A DNA stretch of 64,000 nucleotides, taken from positions 17,671,475-17,735,474 of the forward strand of contig CM040441.1 of assembly GCA_022749755.1 (NCBI GenBank). Direction: 5' to 3'. Shown here piece by piece: positions 1 through 12,480 of this stretch. The notes beneath the pieces were generated by a model, which was not told where the DNA came from, did not search any database, and saw nothing but the letters and a program-made list of their open reading frames with translations. How positions within the stretch are numbered: the stretch's first letter is position 1; the number at the start of each line of letters is the position of its first letter. The position numbers were made by a program, and so were the translations under genes. The DNA is from Azadirachta indica (lineage: Eukaryota > Streptophyta > Magnoliopsida > Sapindales > Meliaceae).

Positions 1-1184
1 TTTGAGAAAAAACAGAAATCCGTTTTTCAATTGCCTGTTTATGGCCAAAAAAGAAAATCGAAAAAGACAGAACAAAATTAGAGCAGCATTTAGCCGGTGT
101 AACCATCAAAAGCAAGGCCATCAGCCTCAAATAATATGAAAAAAGCAAAGTAAAAGTAACTATCATAAGCAATGTAGCAAGGAAACACCATATGCCTAAA
201 AATCTCCATTGGAGGAAGGGTGGACATTAGCTGATCAAACTCTTCTATATTACTCATGTAGCACCTTCTTACAACTGAAATGCCAAAAGTATTCTAACCA
301 CAATCTTGGGATTGAGTCAATGGTAGACGAATTGTCATATGATTAGTGAAGTCTCCAAAAATTATTAATTAATTTTGTTGCAAATGGATGAAAAGAAACA
401 AGAGTTTAGTTTTGAAGATGCAACAGAGGAGATTATCATTTTCTTTTTTTGCTCTGGGATAGAGTTTACTTTTCCGGCATCTTTATGGGCATCTATTATT
501 AAAGAACCCACAATAAGTCTCTATATTCATTTTTGAAAAATGGGATGCAATTCATATTACTTTAGGCTATAGAATTTAGCAGTGAGATTGTTCAGCAGAG
601 GCTCTTTTCAGACTACTGACTTCTGTCTGAGATGGAGACTCATCTTTCCCATTATACTTTCTTTCTCTTAACAACAAAAAATGACACGCTTTCTTATCAA
701 AATAATTAACATGAGTATTTCAAGCACAATCTGTAAATTCAGTTCATTTAACATGAATATATATGTTCAATTCTTGAGAAATTACCAAACAAACAAATGT
801 TGAAGGGAACCCAAATCAGCTCTGTTTATATAAATGATCCAGCACAGCCCCTTTCGTTTATGAGGTATGCACTAGTGAGAAGATAAAGAAAAAAAAGGCT
901 ACCAGTTTTAAAGCAAATCCTCGATATTTAATTTTTGATAAGCCACAGGTCCAAATAAAAACGTCAAGTAAAAGGCTGTGCAGATTTCCAAGTAAAAGCT
1001 TATTAAACAAGCCACAAAAAAGTAACCAGATTTCAAATTATTAAATAAACCATGCATGATTATAGCAGATTGGCAACTCAAAGTGAACTAAAAAATATTT
1101 GAATCTTATAATGCATCTCCAACAAGAATTATGAGACGATTGTGCAGAGATAGAAGTTGAAGTAATCTCAAAAACAAACAAAAC

Positions 1185-1640
1185 CTGTATCATTGGATAC
1201 TTCTTCTCTGCAGGATTCAGAAACATTCCAGAGCTCGTCCTCACATTACTCTTGATTCCCTGAAAAGGAAAACAAAATATATTCAATAATCACTTTACCT
1301 ATCACTGCCACTAAAAGGAAATAATAAATTTGAAAAGAAAAACATATGTTTCATAAGTGAATCTCTATAGTAGATTTTGAATTCCAATTTTACATAAAGA
1401 GCCATCAGGAAATAGGCTGAACTGCACCTATCCAATTCTCTAAACTTTATACTATTCCTCATGTTTGTCAAAGAGAAGTTTAAACGTAAAATGGCACACC
1501 TGATATGGAAGGAGAGGAAGTGAAAAATCAAATATATTTCTAAAGGTTTTCTGTATTGGAGGCCAAATTCACGACAAAGGAAGAAGTGAAAAATCAACCC
1601 CTAAAAACCACAAGTTGGTCAATTCACTCAAAGAAAGTTG

Positions 1641-1671
<31 letters not shown>

Positions 1672-4600
1672 CATACATATACAATATTTTTATCCCAACA
1701 AAGAAACTTACTGAGGAATTACATTAAGTGCCAACTCCAATACAGAGAACTCGATAAGTAAACTCTGAATTACTAAAAGCAAGGTTAAATATTTAAAAAA
1801 TGATCAAATCTTCACAGCCAGAGAGGAAAACCAAGGTAACTTAGGCTCAAGCCATACCAACCAAAAATTGATGGATTCACACTACATTACATTGAGAGCC
1901 AGCTCCAATACCGAAAACTTGAAAAGTAAACAAATTACCAAAAGCAGGGTAAAATATTTTTCTTAAAAAAATATCTGACCACTATCGGAAGAAAGGAGAA
2001 CCAAGTAGGGTAAAGTTAGGCTCAGGCCATGCCAAGCCAAACCAAATGCAAGATGAATGAGATTTGAAATACTTATCTAATTTATGATTATTTTGTATCC
2101 TCCTCTAACTTACCAATCCAAATGTAATCCACGATGAATGGGATTTCAACTACTAATCACTAATCATTCTCCTATATACATGCTTAATGGAGAATCAAGG
2201 GGTGCTACCCTAAATTCCCTCCTATACAGTGACAATCGAGGGAAAACGAGAAAGAAAATAAACATTTGCATCAATTTATTAGTTACCTTACATCAACCTT
2301 TGCTAAATCAAGAAGGTTTAAATGGAATTTCAGAAAACCTGATCTCGGTGGGGGTGGATGCAGCTAAAAACAAGCTATGCATGACCATGATATTACCCTT
2401 CAATTTTATTTTGGGTCAATTTTTTTTTTTTTTTGGTTCATTCTATTCTGAATATTCAACCAATTTGAAACACCATTTACCCTTAGTTTTCCAAGACTAG
2501 GTATCATTTATTATATTGTTAATGCCATTCTCTGCTAATGCTCTAAGTCATACAAAACATTAACCAGTTCTTTCTATTTTTTTTCTCCTTTTTTTTTTTT
2601 TAAGAAAATACATAGATATCAGCCAAACCCTTAGCTAGCCTTGGTGTGAGCTTATCTGAACCCAAACCTTTAGAGAACACTAGATCAAATATATTTCCTC
2701 CCCAAATCATTTAGCAACCTTTTGCTTATTCACAAGCATAAGGTTTATTAGAATTATAGTTCCATTTGGTTTGCCTTTTTCAGCAAAAAATGAAAAGGAA
2801 ACATATAATCATAACATAAGATGTTAGATAAATAATGTTATTTGCAAATACACAAGAAGTTAAGTTGACATAGCAATAAGAAGCTTGAGCAAAAGCAAAT
2901 CAAAGAGCAACAAAATACAGAAAAATTGTCTAGATTCAGTAAAGGTGCCAACTGCCCTTTTGCATAGCTGTTTAATATTATCACCTTCTGTTTTTATAAT
3001 CCAATTAATAAGCTGCTTGCTCTGTTTGCTTTTAATTAGCTTAAGTTATTTAAAACGAGATACTTTTATAGAATATATTTACGGTTCTTTCATGCTTAAT
3101 TCATACATGGTCAGCTTATAGTAAGATGTACTAAAATGTTATACTCGCAATTATAGTCCCTGATGAACTAGTAAATATGAAACCGGCAATATTTTCTATA
3201 GCCCCAAAATAATTCAACTACATTTTTTTAGAATGAATTACAAATAACAGTAAATGGAAAAGAAAATAAAAATAGTAAAGCCCTTAGCACATGGAGAACA
3301 TGCCACCAGATTTTAAGTTACAAGGAAAAGGAAAAGTCTAAGTCCATTAGATATACCTTTCCTGTTTTTGTATCCACTACAGTAGAAGCATGAAGACGGG
3401 GACGGGCTACGGCTCTAAGATAGTCACATTCCTGCAACAGGCCAATAATTTATTTATTAGGAGGTATGACATATTCTTCTGTTAAATGAGAAAAACTATC
3501 AAATACCCCATCCCCATATAACGTTGGACAATAGATTAATAGGTTTGTAAGCAAATGGATATACTTCATTATTACGGATAATCAAACCATAAAAATTTGA
3601 TGCCCACACTTCTCACAAACTCCCCAGCGTGTCTATTATTTCTTACATGAATCCAAAATTTAGAACTGAATTTTTTGCATTAGCAAGAAACATATCTGAT
3701 ACTTCTAGGAAACTCCTTGTGAACTGAACATGTCACATTGAACCTTTGGACAATATCACTTTCCAACAAAGAATATAAGAATGTAATAATAGTGAAAAGA
3801 TTGAAACCTATTAAACAATAAGTTTTAACAATGATGAACCATATAATAATCAAATTGTAAATACTTTAGTAATCTCATAAAATTAATAGTCTTTTGAAAA
3901 ACCAATTCTGTTCAATGATGCACAATTAATAAGTTTAACTCTCCTGGAAGAGAGATTTCTAAGAAATTCTAGGAGGTTTCTCTGTCCCTTTTACAGAAGC
4001 CACCAAGAAGGGGGAAACTCAATTTAGGAAATCTTCTTTGAATCACAAACCTGGTATTGATTTTTCATGCGCTGTGGCACAAGCAAAACTAACAACCTCG
4101 AGGGCTTTCAGAGAAATTTCAAAATAATCCATGTCCTTTTATATTTAAGCTTAAAGCTACAAGATGACTGAAATCCTAAACATTACAAACAATAGTTAAA
4201 TAAACTTTCAAAAATAAATTGATCACTGAAATTAATGATTAAAATATAATTATACTCTAAATATCCTATGGATATTCATAAAAGTGTAGCTTCTAGATAA
4301 TAGCCCTTATTGTATTGCTGAAAATCTATAATATTGAATAATAACATATGTTTTTTAATTTTTAAGTCCTAGGATAACCTTGAAGAAAACTATCGGATGC
4401 TAGAACAATTGCAACATTCCTAAACAATATCAATCCCATCATGTTTATGTTATTGAATACATGGATTTCAATTAATTAATGCATCAAGGACAAAGAAACA
4501 ATATAGTAAAATAATCACTAATTTCACTGCATACAATAGCAAATAAAATTTATAATAAGACAAAATTGCAATTGTAACAGAATTAGGAAGAATATGGACC

Positions 4601-7600
4601 TTTCCTAGGGTCAATGTAAAATTGAATGTCATCAAAAGCAAATGATAATAAGATGAGATATTCTCACCTCCATGCTCAAAAAGTTGTGAAGCACAATGAT
4701 TCTAGGTGACCAGCTAATTACTTCAGGTTTGACCTGCATCAATACAATAGATGGAAACATTAAAATTGACCAGTCAGTTCATAAAATAAGAACCATAATA
4801 AGAGGTGTAAGAACAATCAGCAAATTTAGTAATAAATAATGTCACATACAAGCAGGCAGCACAATGCACGTCAAAACTAGCGAACATGTGACTTGAACAA
4901 GATGCGATAAGAGAAAAGGAGAATTTGTGCTATGAAGGAGGAGGGGAGAGAGTGACAGAGAGAGCATCCAACAAACGCTACTAGTACTGTGTATGGCATC
5001 ATTGCAATTTGCAACAACATCAAAACCCTGTAATAACAGCAGAAATAATCTAAACAAATAAAGACAACCCCCCCACAACAAACCCCTTCCAAGCCCCTAG
5101 AAGAGAACAAACAAGTATAAAGAAGAAAAAAACATCAGCACACAGAAAAACAGCAGACAACTCATCATACAATAATACTATCTACAAGCTTACAATATCA
5201 ACATGTAACATAGTACTGATAGTCTACCATGCTAATCAGCAACCTGTGCATTTTTATGTCATGTGAACACAGCATATTAAATCGAAATATATTAGATTCT
5301 GCAACTTTAACACTTTTCTGTAATAGTATTAAATTGTTCTAAACCACATATCACATTGTTTTGCTTCAAGACCTAAGAAGGAAAAGCAAGTCATGTCGCC
5401 AAATTCCATTTAATGAAGTAGTGTTAAATAGTTAAATATATATCAAACATACTTGAAATCTAGGATATCTAAAAAATTAATCCTTTGATGCTTTTAATCT
5501 CTCTCTCCTTTCCTGGGATCAGCATCCACAATCTTAAAAGTTGAGGTACAACATCTTGACAGAAAAAAATAGTATAATTTTAAAAGAAAAGAAGAAGAAT
5601 CACAAACATACATATCCAAGACGTAATGCTTCAGCTTCTTTATCATTATCCCAAAACGGAACACCTGGAAATGGACAGATAAACTTTAACATCAAATAAT
5701 GTTGAAGTGTATAAATGCCAATATATCAACAAGAATGTTATGTCAGACAACTCAAGAGAAACAACTACACATCACAAACTTGAAAAGAAAAGTTACTAGA
5801 TCCCATAAAAAACAATCATTTATAATCTCTAATACAAATCTAAAAAAACTATGTCACCACATTGAAGTTTGAAACTCTTAGAAAGTACCTCAATTGAGAA
5901 CATAATGAATGCAGGACTTAGTTGTACAAGAAGAACAAAAGCAATATATGCAATAAGAAAAAAAAAAACCACATGCCCCAGCCATATTTCTTTTCTTTTT
6001 TTTTCTTTTTCTTTTCCTGCTAAGAAGCGGAGGAGGATGAAATTAACCATATGAGAAATGCAACGTCAGGGGGCTAAAAGCCACAACAACAAGGACCAAG
6101 AGTCTCAAACAGCAAAAAAGAAGCCACAAAACTCTACGAAGAAGAACCTCAACTGGGCAAAAATCCCCAAAATCAACTCAAAATCAACATAAGCTTTGGA
6201 ATCCAGACCTAAACCACTTTCCGATTAAGCAAAATAAAGAAGAAAGAAGTATCTTTGAAATCTGCTGTAATAAAAATCCAGAAGTTCACTTTGTTCTGCA
6301 GATGCAAAATTCTTCGCCAGTTTTATTCCCAAAGATTCTCAAGTTTCTCTCAATCAACAAGACCCCAAAAATTTGCCAAAACTGCACATTCCCATAAAAC
6401 CACATATTTTCCCCTTCTTTTAAAGACCAAAAATCTTTCCAGCAGATGGGAATACCAAGACACAAAGGCTTCCCAACTTAGATTAAAGATCCTAAACAGC
6501 TTAGAACACAAATAGCAAGAAAGAGTGCTATTAAGAAACAAATTATCGATATTCTTCGAGCTCCTTCACATAAGATACCTGCCACATATTTCTTATAAGC
6601 AGCCTAATAACACTGTCTATTGCAAATATTGATAGAATCTGAATTTCCTGATGCAAAGTCATCACTCAACACATTCTGCAGTGTACTTATATTCCGAACA
6701 AAAACCAAAAGTAACTATACCAACCTCTGGGCAACTGGAGATAGCCACCATTCTGACGTTTATGCCCTCTTATAAATGACGGAAACTCAGTGCCTATAAA
6801 GGATATGATTCTTAAGCAATGTTAACAACAGTAGATTATTAGCCAGCAATGTTAACAGTACAAATTAACATAGCGTAACCCCAGGAGAAAACTACAACAT
6901 ATTGATGAGTATTCCTTCATATGCTAAATACATAGTGTCAAGTCCATAGAAGAACAAGTAACAAGACAGTATAAAATTGCTAAATTTCCCAATGGAAGAC
7001 GCAATAAGAATCTTACAGCCATAATAGCATCCCAAAAAAGTGATTCCCTCCTTGTTTGAAACCATAGTCTTTGGTTGGATTTGGCATTAAGGTGTTGTTC
7101 TTATTATGGGATAGAATCATTAGATATAAAGTACAAGCAGGAAGGTGAGCTGTAATAACTAGCTTTCAAAACAAATTAGTAGAAAAACAACAGTCTCTAA
7201 GCACAACCACCTCAGCTAGTAGCAGGTTTAGTCACTCCATTAAATAACAGACAAGATCAATAGCTGAGCACAACCACCTCAGCTATAAAATTTTAATTAA
7301 AAAAATTCAAAGATAAACAAACAACCCAAAGGGAAAAGAGTAATTTAAAAAATCATATTACAAAAAGGGCTAAAGCTGGAGATCAGCTCTATAAATTTGA
7401 ATAACTGAAACATCAATAATCCTTTTTGTTTCTTCCTCGATCGATGGAAAAGCTCACATGCATTACATTCATTGAAGATTGAAACAATAATCTTCAATAA
7501 TTCTTAAAAGCAAACAAAGATTTCATCGCAATTACCGTACGAATCTTCCAGCTTTCGTATGAATGCTAATTGAAACAAAGCACCTACATAGTTTCAACAA

Positions 7601-7770
7601 AACATAAATTAATTTTAACAATTTGTCCAACATTTTATATATCTTTAATAAATAAATAAGTAAATAATAAATAAATGAATAAAAATTCAGATCAAAAGAT
7701 GGATACCGATTATCATTCCAATAGTGACAAATGTAAGGAGTCCGAATACGATTTTCATGGAGGGAGCCAT
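1185..7770 (-). CDS. P4H1: Prolyl 4-hydroxylase 1-like, 5' part (exons 1-7), gene runs off the window edge
   Basis: Seven coding exons read on the minus strand: 7770-7707, 7583-7536, 6793-6725, 5664-5612, 4733-4668, 3431-3357 and 1259-1185. All have GT..AG borders and join in frame to 150 codons. The protein starts MAPSMKIVFGLLTF, a type II membrane anchor at about residues 5-35, followed by the luminal region with VKPEVISWSPRIIVLHNFLS and, in exon 7, GIKSNVRTSSGMFLNPAEKK, which match plant P4H1. Family members hydroxylate peptidyl proline in the ER/Golgi, using 2-oxoglutarate and Fe(II), on cell-wall glycoproteins. The His-x-Asp...His iron site and the 2-oxoglutarate lysine lie in exons beyond coordinate 1; no further coding exon is visible in 1-1184. 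The upstream ATG at 7770 is preferred to the one at codon 5 because the family begins MAP-MKIV. The long introns hold a tandem duplication (1718-2045), a microsatellite and a dispersed repeat (about 5990-6290). Confidence 0.93.
1641..1680. repeat. AT microsatellite followed by CATA repeats
   Basis: About 13 AT units run directly into three to four ACAT units. It lies in intron 7 of the P4H1-like gene, so it has no coding effect, and it is likely to be length-polymorphic. Confidence 0.95.
1718..2045. repeat. Imperfect tandem duplication (about 168 bp unit) in P4H1 intron 7
   Basis: The first unit begins near 1718 (ATTACATTAAGTGCCAACTC) and the second near 1886 (ATTACATTGAGAGCCAGCTC). The units share a series of blocks in the same order, including CTCCAATAC, AGTAAAC, TTACTAAAAGCA versus TTACCAAAAGCA, and TTAGGCTCAAGCCATACCAA versus TTAGGCTCAGGCCATGCCAA. 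They have diverged by substitutions and small indels, so the duplication is not recent. Confidence 0.8.
5990..6290 (-). repeat. Dispersed A-tailed repeat, copy A (P4H1 intron 3)
   Basis: This stretch resembles 48655-48980 in the same orientation. On the minus strand both copies share blocks such as TTTCAAAGATA, TTCTTCTTTATTTT and a C/T-rich GCCCAGTTGAGGTTCTTCTT segment (GCTCAGTTGGGTTCCTTCTT in copy B), then end in a purine/A-rich tail (AGCAGGAAAAGAAAAAG here). No coding capacity is recognised. The shared length of about 250 bp plus an A-rich end suggests a retroposed SINE-like or truncated LINE-like unit, but no tRNA-like promoter was found. Confidence 0.55.
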
Positions 7771-8832
7771 GACCGCGCCGTTAGTTAGGTACAACAACAA
7801 CAACTTCTTACAGAATTTCAGGTACAAGTACAACAACAACTTCACTATTTTGGGGAACGACGAAGAATAATAAGTGACATTTACTGCGCTTTCCGTTGCT
7901 TGTTGACTAGGTTTGCCATTTTCATTTTCAGTTTTAGAAGACTTTTAAAACGTTTTTATTTTTTCTTAATTTATTTTTAATTAATTAAATATGTAAAATT
8001 AGTGATAGAGGTGTGTTTAAGGAACATGGTTTTAGACTTTTCGTGCCCATGGGATTGGCTTGCCTTTTTCATCATTGCGAAACTTTCGGGGAAACAAACC
8101 AAAGCCCCTATTTTATAATAAAAATTTAAAATGATCTTCTCAAAAAAATTTATTTAAAAATATTTCATTTTAAGTTTTTGAACAAAAATATATTTAATAT
8201 CCAAAATTATATAAACTTAATTTTAAATTACTGTATCACTTTCAAATTAATTTTAAAATACTACTTTCAAGTATTCTAACAATTTCGAATTACTGTAACA
8301 ACTCAAAAATATTTTATAAATTTTGAATATTTTTTAGTTCAAATATAAAAAAATATTTTAGTTCAAATATGTATAAAAAAAATATTTAGATTAATTTTTT
8401 ATGGAAGGCATTTTTAAATTTTTGTTATAAAATATGCGCATTTTTGATTATTTTCTTAATTTTCAAATACTTTTTTATATTAATAATTTAATTTTGATCA
8501 CATAATAAAAATTTATTTAAAATTAATTTATTTTAAAAATTTTTAGATAAAAATATCTTTATGATCAAAATTATCAAACTTTCCACCATTTTATGTTACA
8601 GTAACTCAAAAATTGCTATGACAAATATAATAATTTGAAAATACTATATTATATCAACTCCAAAGTAATTATAACAATTTTATTATTTTTGGTTCAAATA
8701 ATCTAAGACTGCTACTAAATAAAATCATAAAATATAGGAACGATAGACTTTTTAGAAGTTGGTGTTTACGAAATAGTTTTTCAACCTCAGGTAGCAACGG
8801 TACCAAATAGACCTTAAATGCGAAATAACAAT

Positions 8833-8842
8833 ATTGTTATAG
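8833..8842. repeat. Target-site duplication, left copy
   Basis: ATTGTTATAG lies directly before the left end of the inverted-repeat element and matches ATTGTAATAG at 9981-9990 in nine of ten positions. Confidence 0.7.
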
Positions 8843-9980
8843 GAAAAATATCTATTATCCCCCTAAGGTTTAGGCTAACTACTCCATTTTCTCCTAATGT
8901 TTCACAAATGGCCGTTACCCCCCTACTTCCATTTTTCTTTCAACTTTACTCTTACATAACCTAACTTGAACCACCAAATTAAACCAAAACAGAATCAACA
9001 AACTAAACCATTCTTTTAATATTTAAATATATATAATTTAAATTTTTTAATTTAAAATAATTTAAATTTACTAATTAAAATTAAACGTATATAATTTATA
9101 TTATTAACTAATTGTTAAATAACTACAATTATATGTAAAAGTAAATATATTTTTGAAATTTTAAAATTTTTTTAAAAAATAAGTATATTTATAATGAAAT
9201 TGATATTATAAAAATTTAAAAATTAGATAATAATTATATGTAAAAATTATATACACTTTTTGACTTTTAAAATTATTTTTTTGAAAAATAAATTGTTAAT
9301 AATTAAATTTATTTATTAGAAATAACTCAAATTTAATAATTATAATTATCTTATATAAATTCAGTTATTAACTTAATTTAAACATGATTTATAGGTTAAT
9401 TTAGAAATAATTTTAACTTAAAAATAATTTTGAATTATAATTTTAATTTACAAAAAATTTTTAATAAATTTTTTATAATTTTTTTTTAATTATAATTTTA
9501 GAAATTATAAAAAAATTCCTAAATTATAATTATAATTAAAAATATATAATTATTAAAATTTTTTATTTAGTTATAATAATTAAAAAATTATAATTATTAG
9601 AAAATTATTAAAAATATTTATAATTAAAAAAATTAATTTTAAAAGTTTCAACAAATATATTTAACTTTTACATATAATTGTTATTATTTAACAATTAGTT
9701 AATAATATAAATTATGTATATGTATTTTAATATTAAATTATTCTAAATTAAAAAAATATAAATTATTATATATATATTTGAATTTTAAAAGTATGGCTTG
9801 GTTTGGTGGTTCAAAAATTCGGTTTGTTGGTTCTAGTTCGGTTTGATTTGCTGGTTCAAGTTGGTTTGTGTAAGGTAAAGTTGAAAGAAAAATGGAGATA
9901 AGAGGGTAACAAACATTTTTAAAACTTAGGGAAGATTGAGTAATTAGCTCAAACTTTATAGAGGTAATGTGCATTTTTTC
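8843..9980. mobile_element. MULE-like foldback transposon, non-autonomous (1138 bp)
   Basis: The left end starts GAAAAATATCTATTATCCCC and the right end, reverse-complemented, starts GAAAAAATGCACATTACCTC. The two arms stay alignable for over 300 bases: both contain CCATTTTTCTTTCAACTTTA, a block with AACTTGAACC, and far inside the identical run TAACTAATTGTTAAATAA. The core between the arms is almost pure A/T. There is no transposase reading frame. A 9-10 bp flanking direct repeat, a terminal G and very long inverted repeats are known traits of Mutator-like foldback elements, so that superfamily is the best guess. Arms are only moderately identical, so the insertion is old. Confidence 0.82.
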
Positions 9981-9990
9981 ATTGTAATAG
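9981..9990. repeat. Target-site duplication, right copy
   Basis: ATTGTAATAG follows the right end of the foldback element, with one mismatch to the left copy at 8833-8842. Confidence 0.7.
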
Positions 9991-10919
9991 TATAATTATT
10001 ACACCTCACTAATGTTCCAAGCAAGCATATGTTTTAGAAAATTTTATTTTTAGATGTTTTGAGCATTTGTATTATTATAATATTGTAACTATAAAAGTAC
10101 AAAGAAATTTTAATTTACAAATACATATAAATTGCTTTTAAAATTAACAATATTTTTTAGATAAAATTTACTAAATACTTAGTTAATTGTATATACAACT
10201 GCTATTATTTCTTACGTATAATATAATAGAAGTAGATAGATTATTTTATATTTTACAGTAATTCCAAACTCGCGTTAAAATATCTTAGTTATGCAGTCAT
10301 ATTTGATAAGATATTAAATATAAAAGAAAGAGTGAGTGATTTTGAATAAAAATTAGTGTTTATCAAATATAGTTTCAATTGTGCTCTTAAAGTAAAGTAA
10401 AGTAAAAAAGTAATATATTAAAACAATAGTTTAATTATAAAAATAATAATTAATAAATCTACATTCTTTTTAATTGAATATCTTGGGAATTTTTTTGGTT
10501 GAAATGTAGAATTTAATTTTTTTAAGAATTAATAAAGATAATAGGACAATTGGACCCATGAATTTGAGAAAATAGATACTTAAGAAGAGTTTAATATTGT
10601 TTATACATAAGTATTTTTTAAAAAAAAAAATAAAGATGGTGTTTTTCTTATTCCATATTTTTTAGTCCAAGATCTGTTTAGTAATATTTTCTAAAAATTG
10701 TATTATAAAAATGACAATTATAAAGCCTGGTGGAAATATATTGAAAATATCTTGATATACCCGGTCAAGAAGTACTGATATATTACATCAAAAGTTAATG
10801 ATAAATGTTGTATTTTTTTTTTAACTAAATTCTATTAATAATGCTTGATAGAATGATTCTTCCTTATTGTTGATGATTTTTAATTACTGTTAAAGAAATA
10901 TATGCTAACTGTATGTCAT

Positions 10920-11440
10920 TTCAAGAATTTTCAAAAGTGGAGTGAAAATTGTATTTTTCACTTATAATGAAAATATAAAAATCTCTATTTATAGAGGAAA
11001 ATCAAAGATTAAAATGACAGTAAAATATTTGACTCGTTATGATAGATTATTATTTTGATTTCTTACGATCAAAGTTCGTAATAAATTTTGAGATATTTTC
11101 TTTTATATGGTCGTAACTTGTTTCAATTTTGAAGCATTTAACTAGTAAACATTCGATCATTCTCCTATCAGTGAAATCTTCTGAATCATGGCTTTTGTAA
11201 CAAATGGTGATAAGAAACAAATTGCAGTTGGTAAAATCTAACCTAAATACGATCCATAAACCTATGAAAATTTTCTATGAATGAAGAAAAAGACTATATT
11301 ATTCACTTATTGATGAAAACATATTACAAAGCCTCTATTTATAGAGAAAAATTAAAGATTAAAATGATGACAACATAATTGTGAGACTTAATTTACGTAA
11401 AATAATTAACTAATTGCATTTAACTAGTAAACATGCTTTA
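10920..11440 (-). mobile_element. LTR-like promoter fragments, tandem pair
   Basis: CTCTATTTATAGAG occurs at 10983-10996 and again at 11333-11346, both followed by a version of AAAATCAAAGATTAAAATGA. Downstream of each is GCATTTAACTAGTAAACAT (11134 and 11416). CTATAAATAGAGG read on the minus strand is the TATA-box context seen in many plant LTR retrotransposons, and a similar CTCTATTTATAGGG lies at 19722. I infer two decayed, tandem LTR pieces; no LTR ends, primer-binding site or internal coding part was found. Confidence 0.4.
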
Positions 11441-12012
11441 CTAATAATCTTGTAAAGTTACTAAAATTTTACCAAAATCAACTTTTGAAAAGATGGTATA
11501 TAGTATTAGTATGTGTCAAACACTAAACAAACCATCAAGTTGATACATCTTATTTGGGGAAAAGCATTTTACCGACAAATCTTAATCTTTACACTGAAGA
11601 ATTTTTACAACTATATTAGATATATGTACATCATATTCTTTGTCACTTTAATTAAGTTTCATCGGTTAGGTTTTTTCAATACCATTTTTTTTTTAAAGGG
11701 TTGGAGCCTTTTTTACGAAACTTTTTATTTCACTAAATTTTTTCTAATAAAAATAAAAAATAATCAAATTAAAATTGTGGATTTTTGGAGAAGAATGACA
11801 CAAAGGTGCATTTACTTGCATAAAAATGACTAGCTCTTGTATCCCATTTGATTTTTGCCGTCTTTCTTTCCTTTGTTTTGCCTTAAGTGTCTAAATACAT
11901 GACATAATATAATTGAATTTGTAAGCCTATAAATAAGGTCCTGATGTTTTATCAGAATGGAAAATGGGAAGCAAGAGCCAAACAAAAGAAATCAGTTGTG
12001 AAATGAGAACCT

Positions 12013-12022
12013 AATTTCATTT
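12013..12022. repeat. Target-site duplication, left copy
   Basis: AATTTCATTT here is identical to 12471-12480 on the other side of the inverted-repeat element. Confidence 0.75.
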
Positions 12023-12470
12023 GGGATAATGAGGTTTTTGCCCCTAGATTTATGATAATAATAAATTAAGATACGATTTGTTTAATTTTATCAATTTAGT
12101 CTCTGCTATAATGGTAAAATATAATAGTAGGGATAGAAATGGAGTGGGTTCGGAGGCAGAGATTGCCATCCCCGAGGCTGAGCTTGCCCTGTTTGGGTCA
12201 AGTTTATCCCTTAACTTATCTCTTTCCCGTTTTAAAAGAAATAGAGTCAAGGCTGGCAAACCATATAATCCCTAAACCTACCACAATTTCAAGCAATTTA
12301 GATTTTCAAGCTCCAAATTGGCTCCAAAGGGGTGGGGGTAAGGCGGGCTGAGATCTGCGAGTTTGGGATTTTTTCATCTCTAAACGGGGGGGACTAAATT
12401 GTTAAATTTGATCAAACTATATAATGTTTTGTTATTTTATCAAAATTTAGTGACAGAGTATTATCCTTAC
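12023..12470. mobile_element. MULE-like MITE with 83-85 bp inverted repeats, upstream of SPPL
   Basis: The 448 bp element is flanked by a perfect 10 bp direct repeat. Its left arm (12023-12105) and right arm (12386-12470) are imperfect inverted repeats: left GGGATAATGAGG... and right, reverse-complemented, GTAAGGATAATACTC..., both running through a TGATAA block to CAATTTAGTC. The interior is much more GC-rich than its surroundings (about 12130-12360) and contains no convincing protein. The 10 bp duplication and terminal G suggest a Mutator-like origin. It lies about 320 bases upstream of the SPPL start codon, so it may overlap the promoter. Confidence 0.75.
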
Positions 12471-12480
12471 AATTTCATTT
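12471..12480. repeat. Target-site duplication, right copy
   Basis: AATTTCATTT, identical in all ten bases to 12013-12022. Confidence 0.75.

Noticed and set aside
1..1184. Remaining catalytic exons of P4H1
   Set aside because: No sequence resembling the next exon (QVLRYE, HHDYF-type motifs) could be found, so they must lie outside the window.
2138..2500. 120-codon plus-strand frame in P4H1 intron 7
   Set aside because: Contains a long T tract, shows no family resemblance, and lies in an intron next to repeats.
11513..11833. 106-codon plus-strand frame in the intergenic region
   Set aside because: Low-complexity Phe/Ile/Lys composition driven by A/T richness; no motif.
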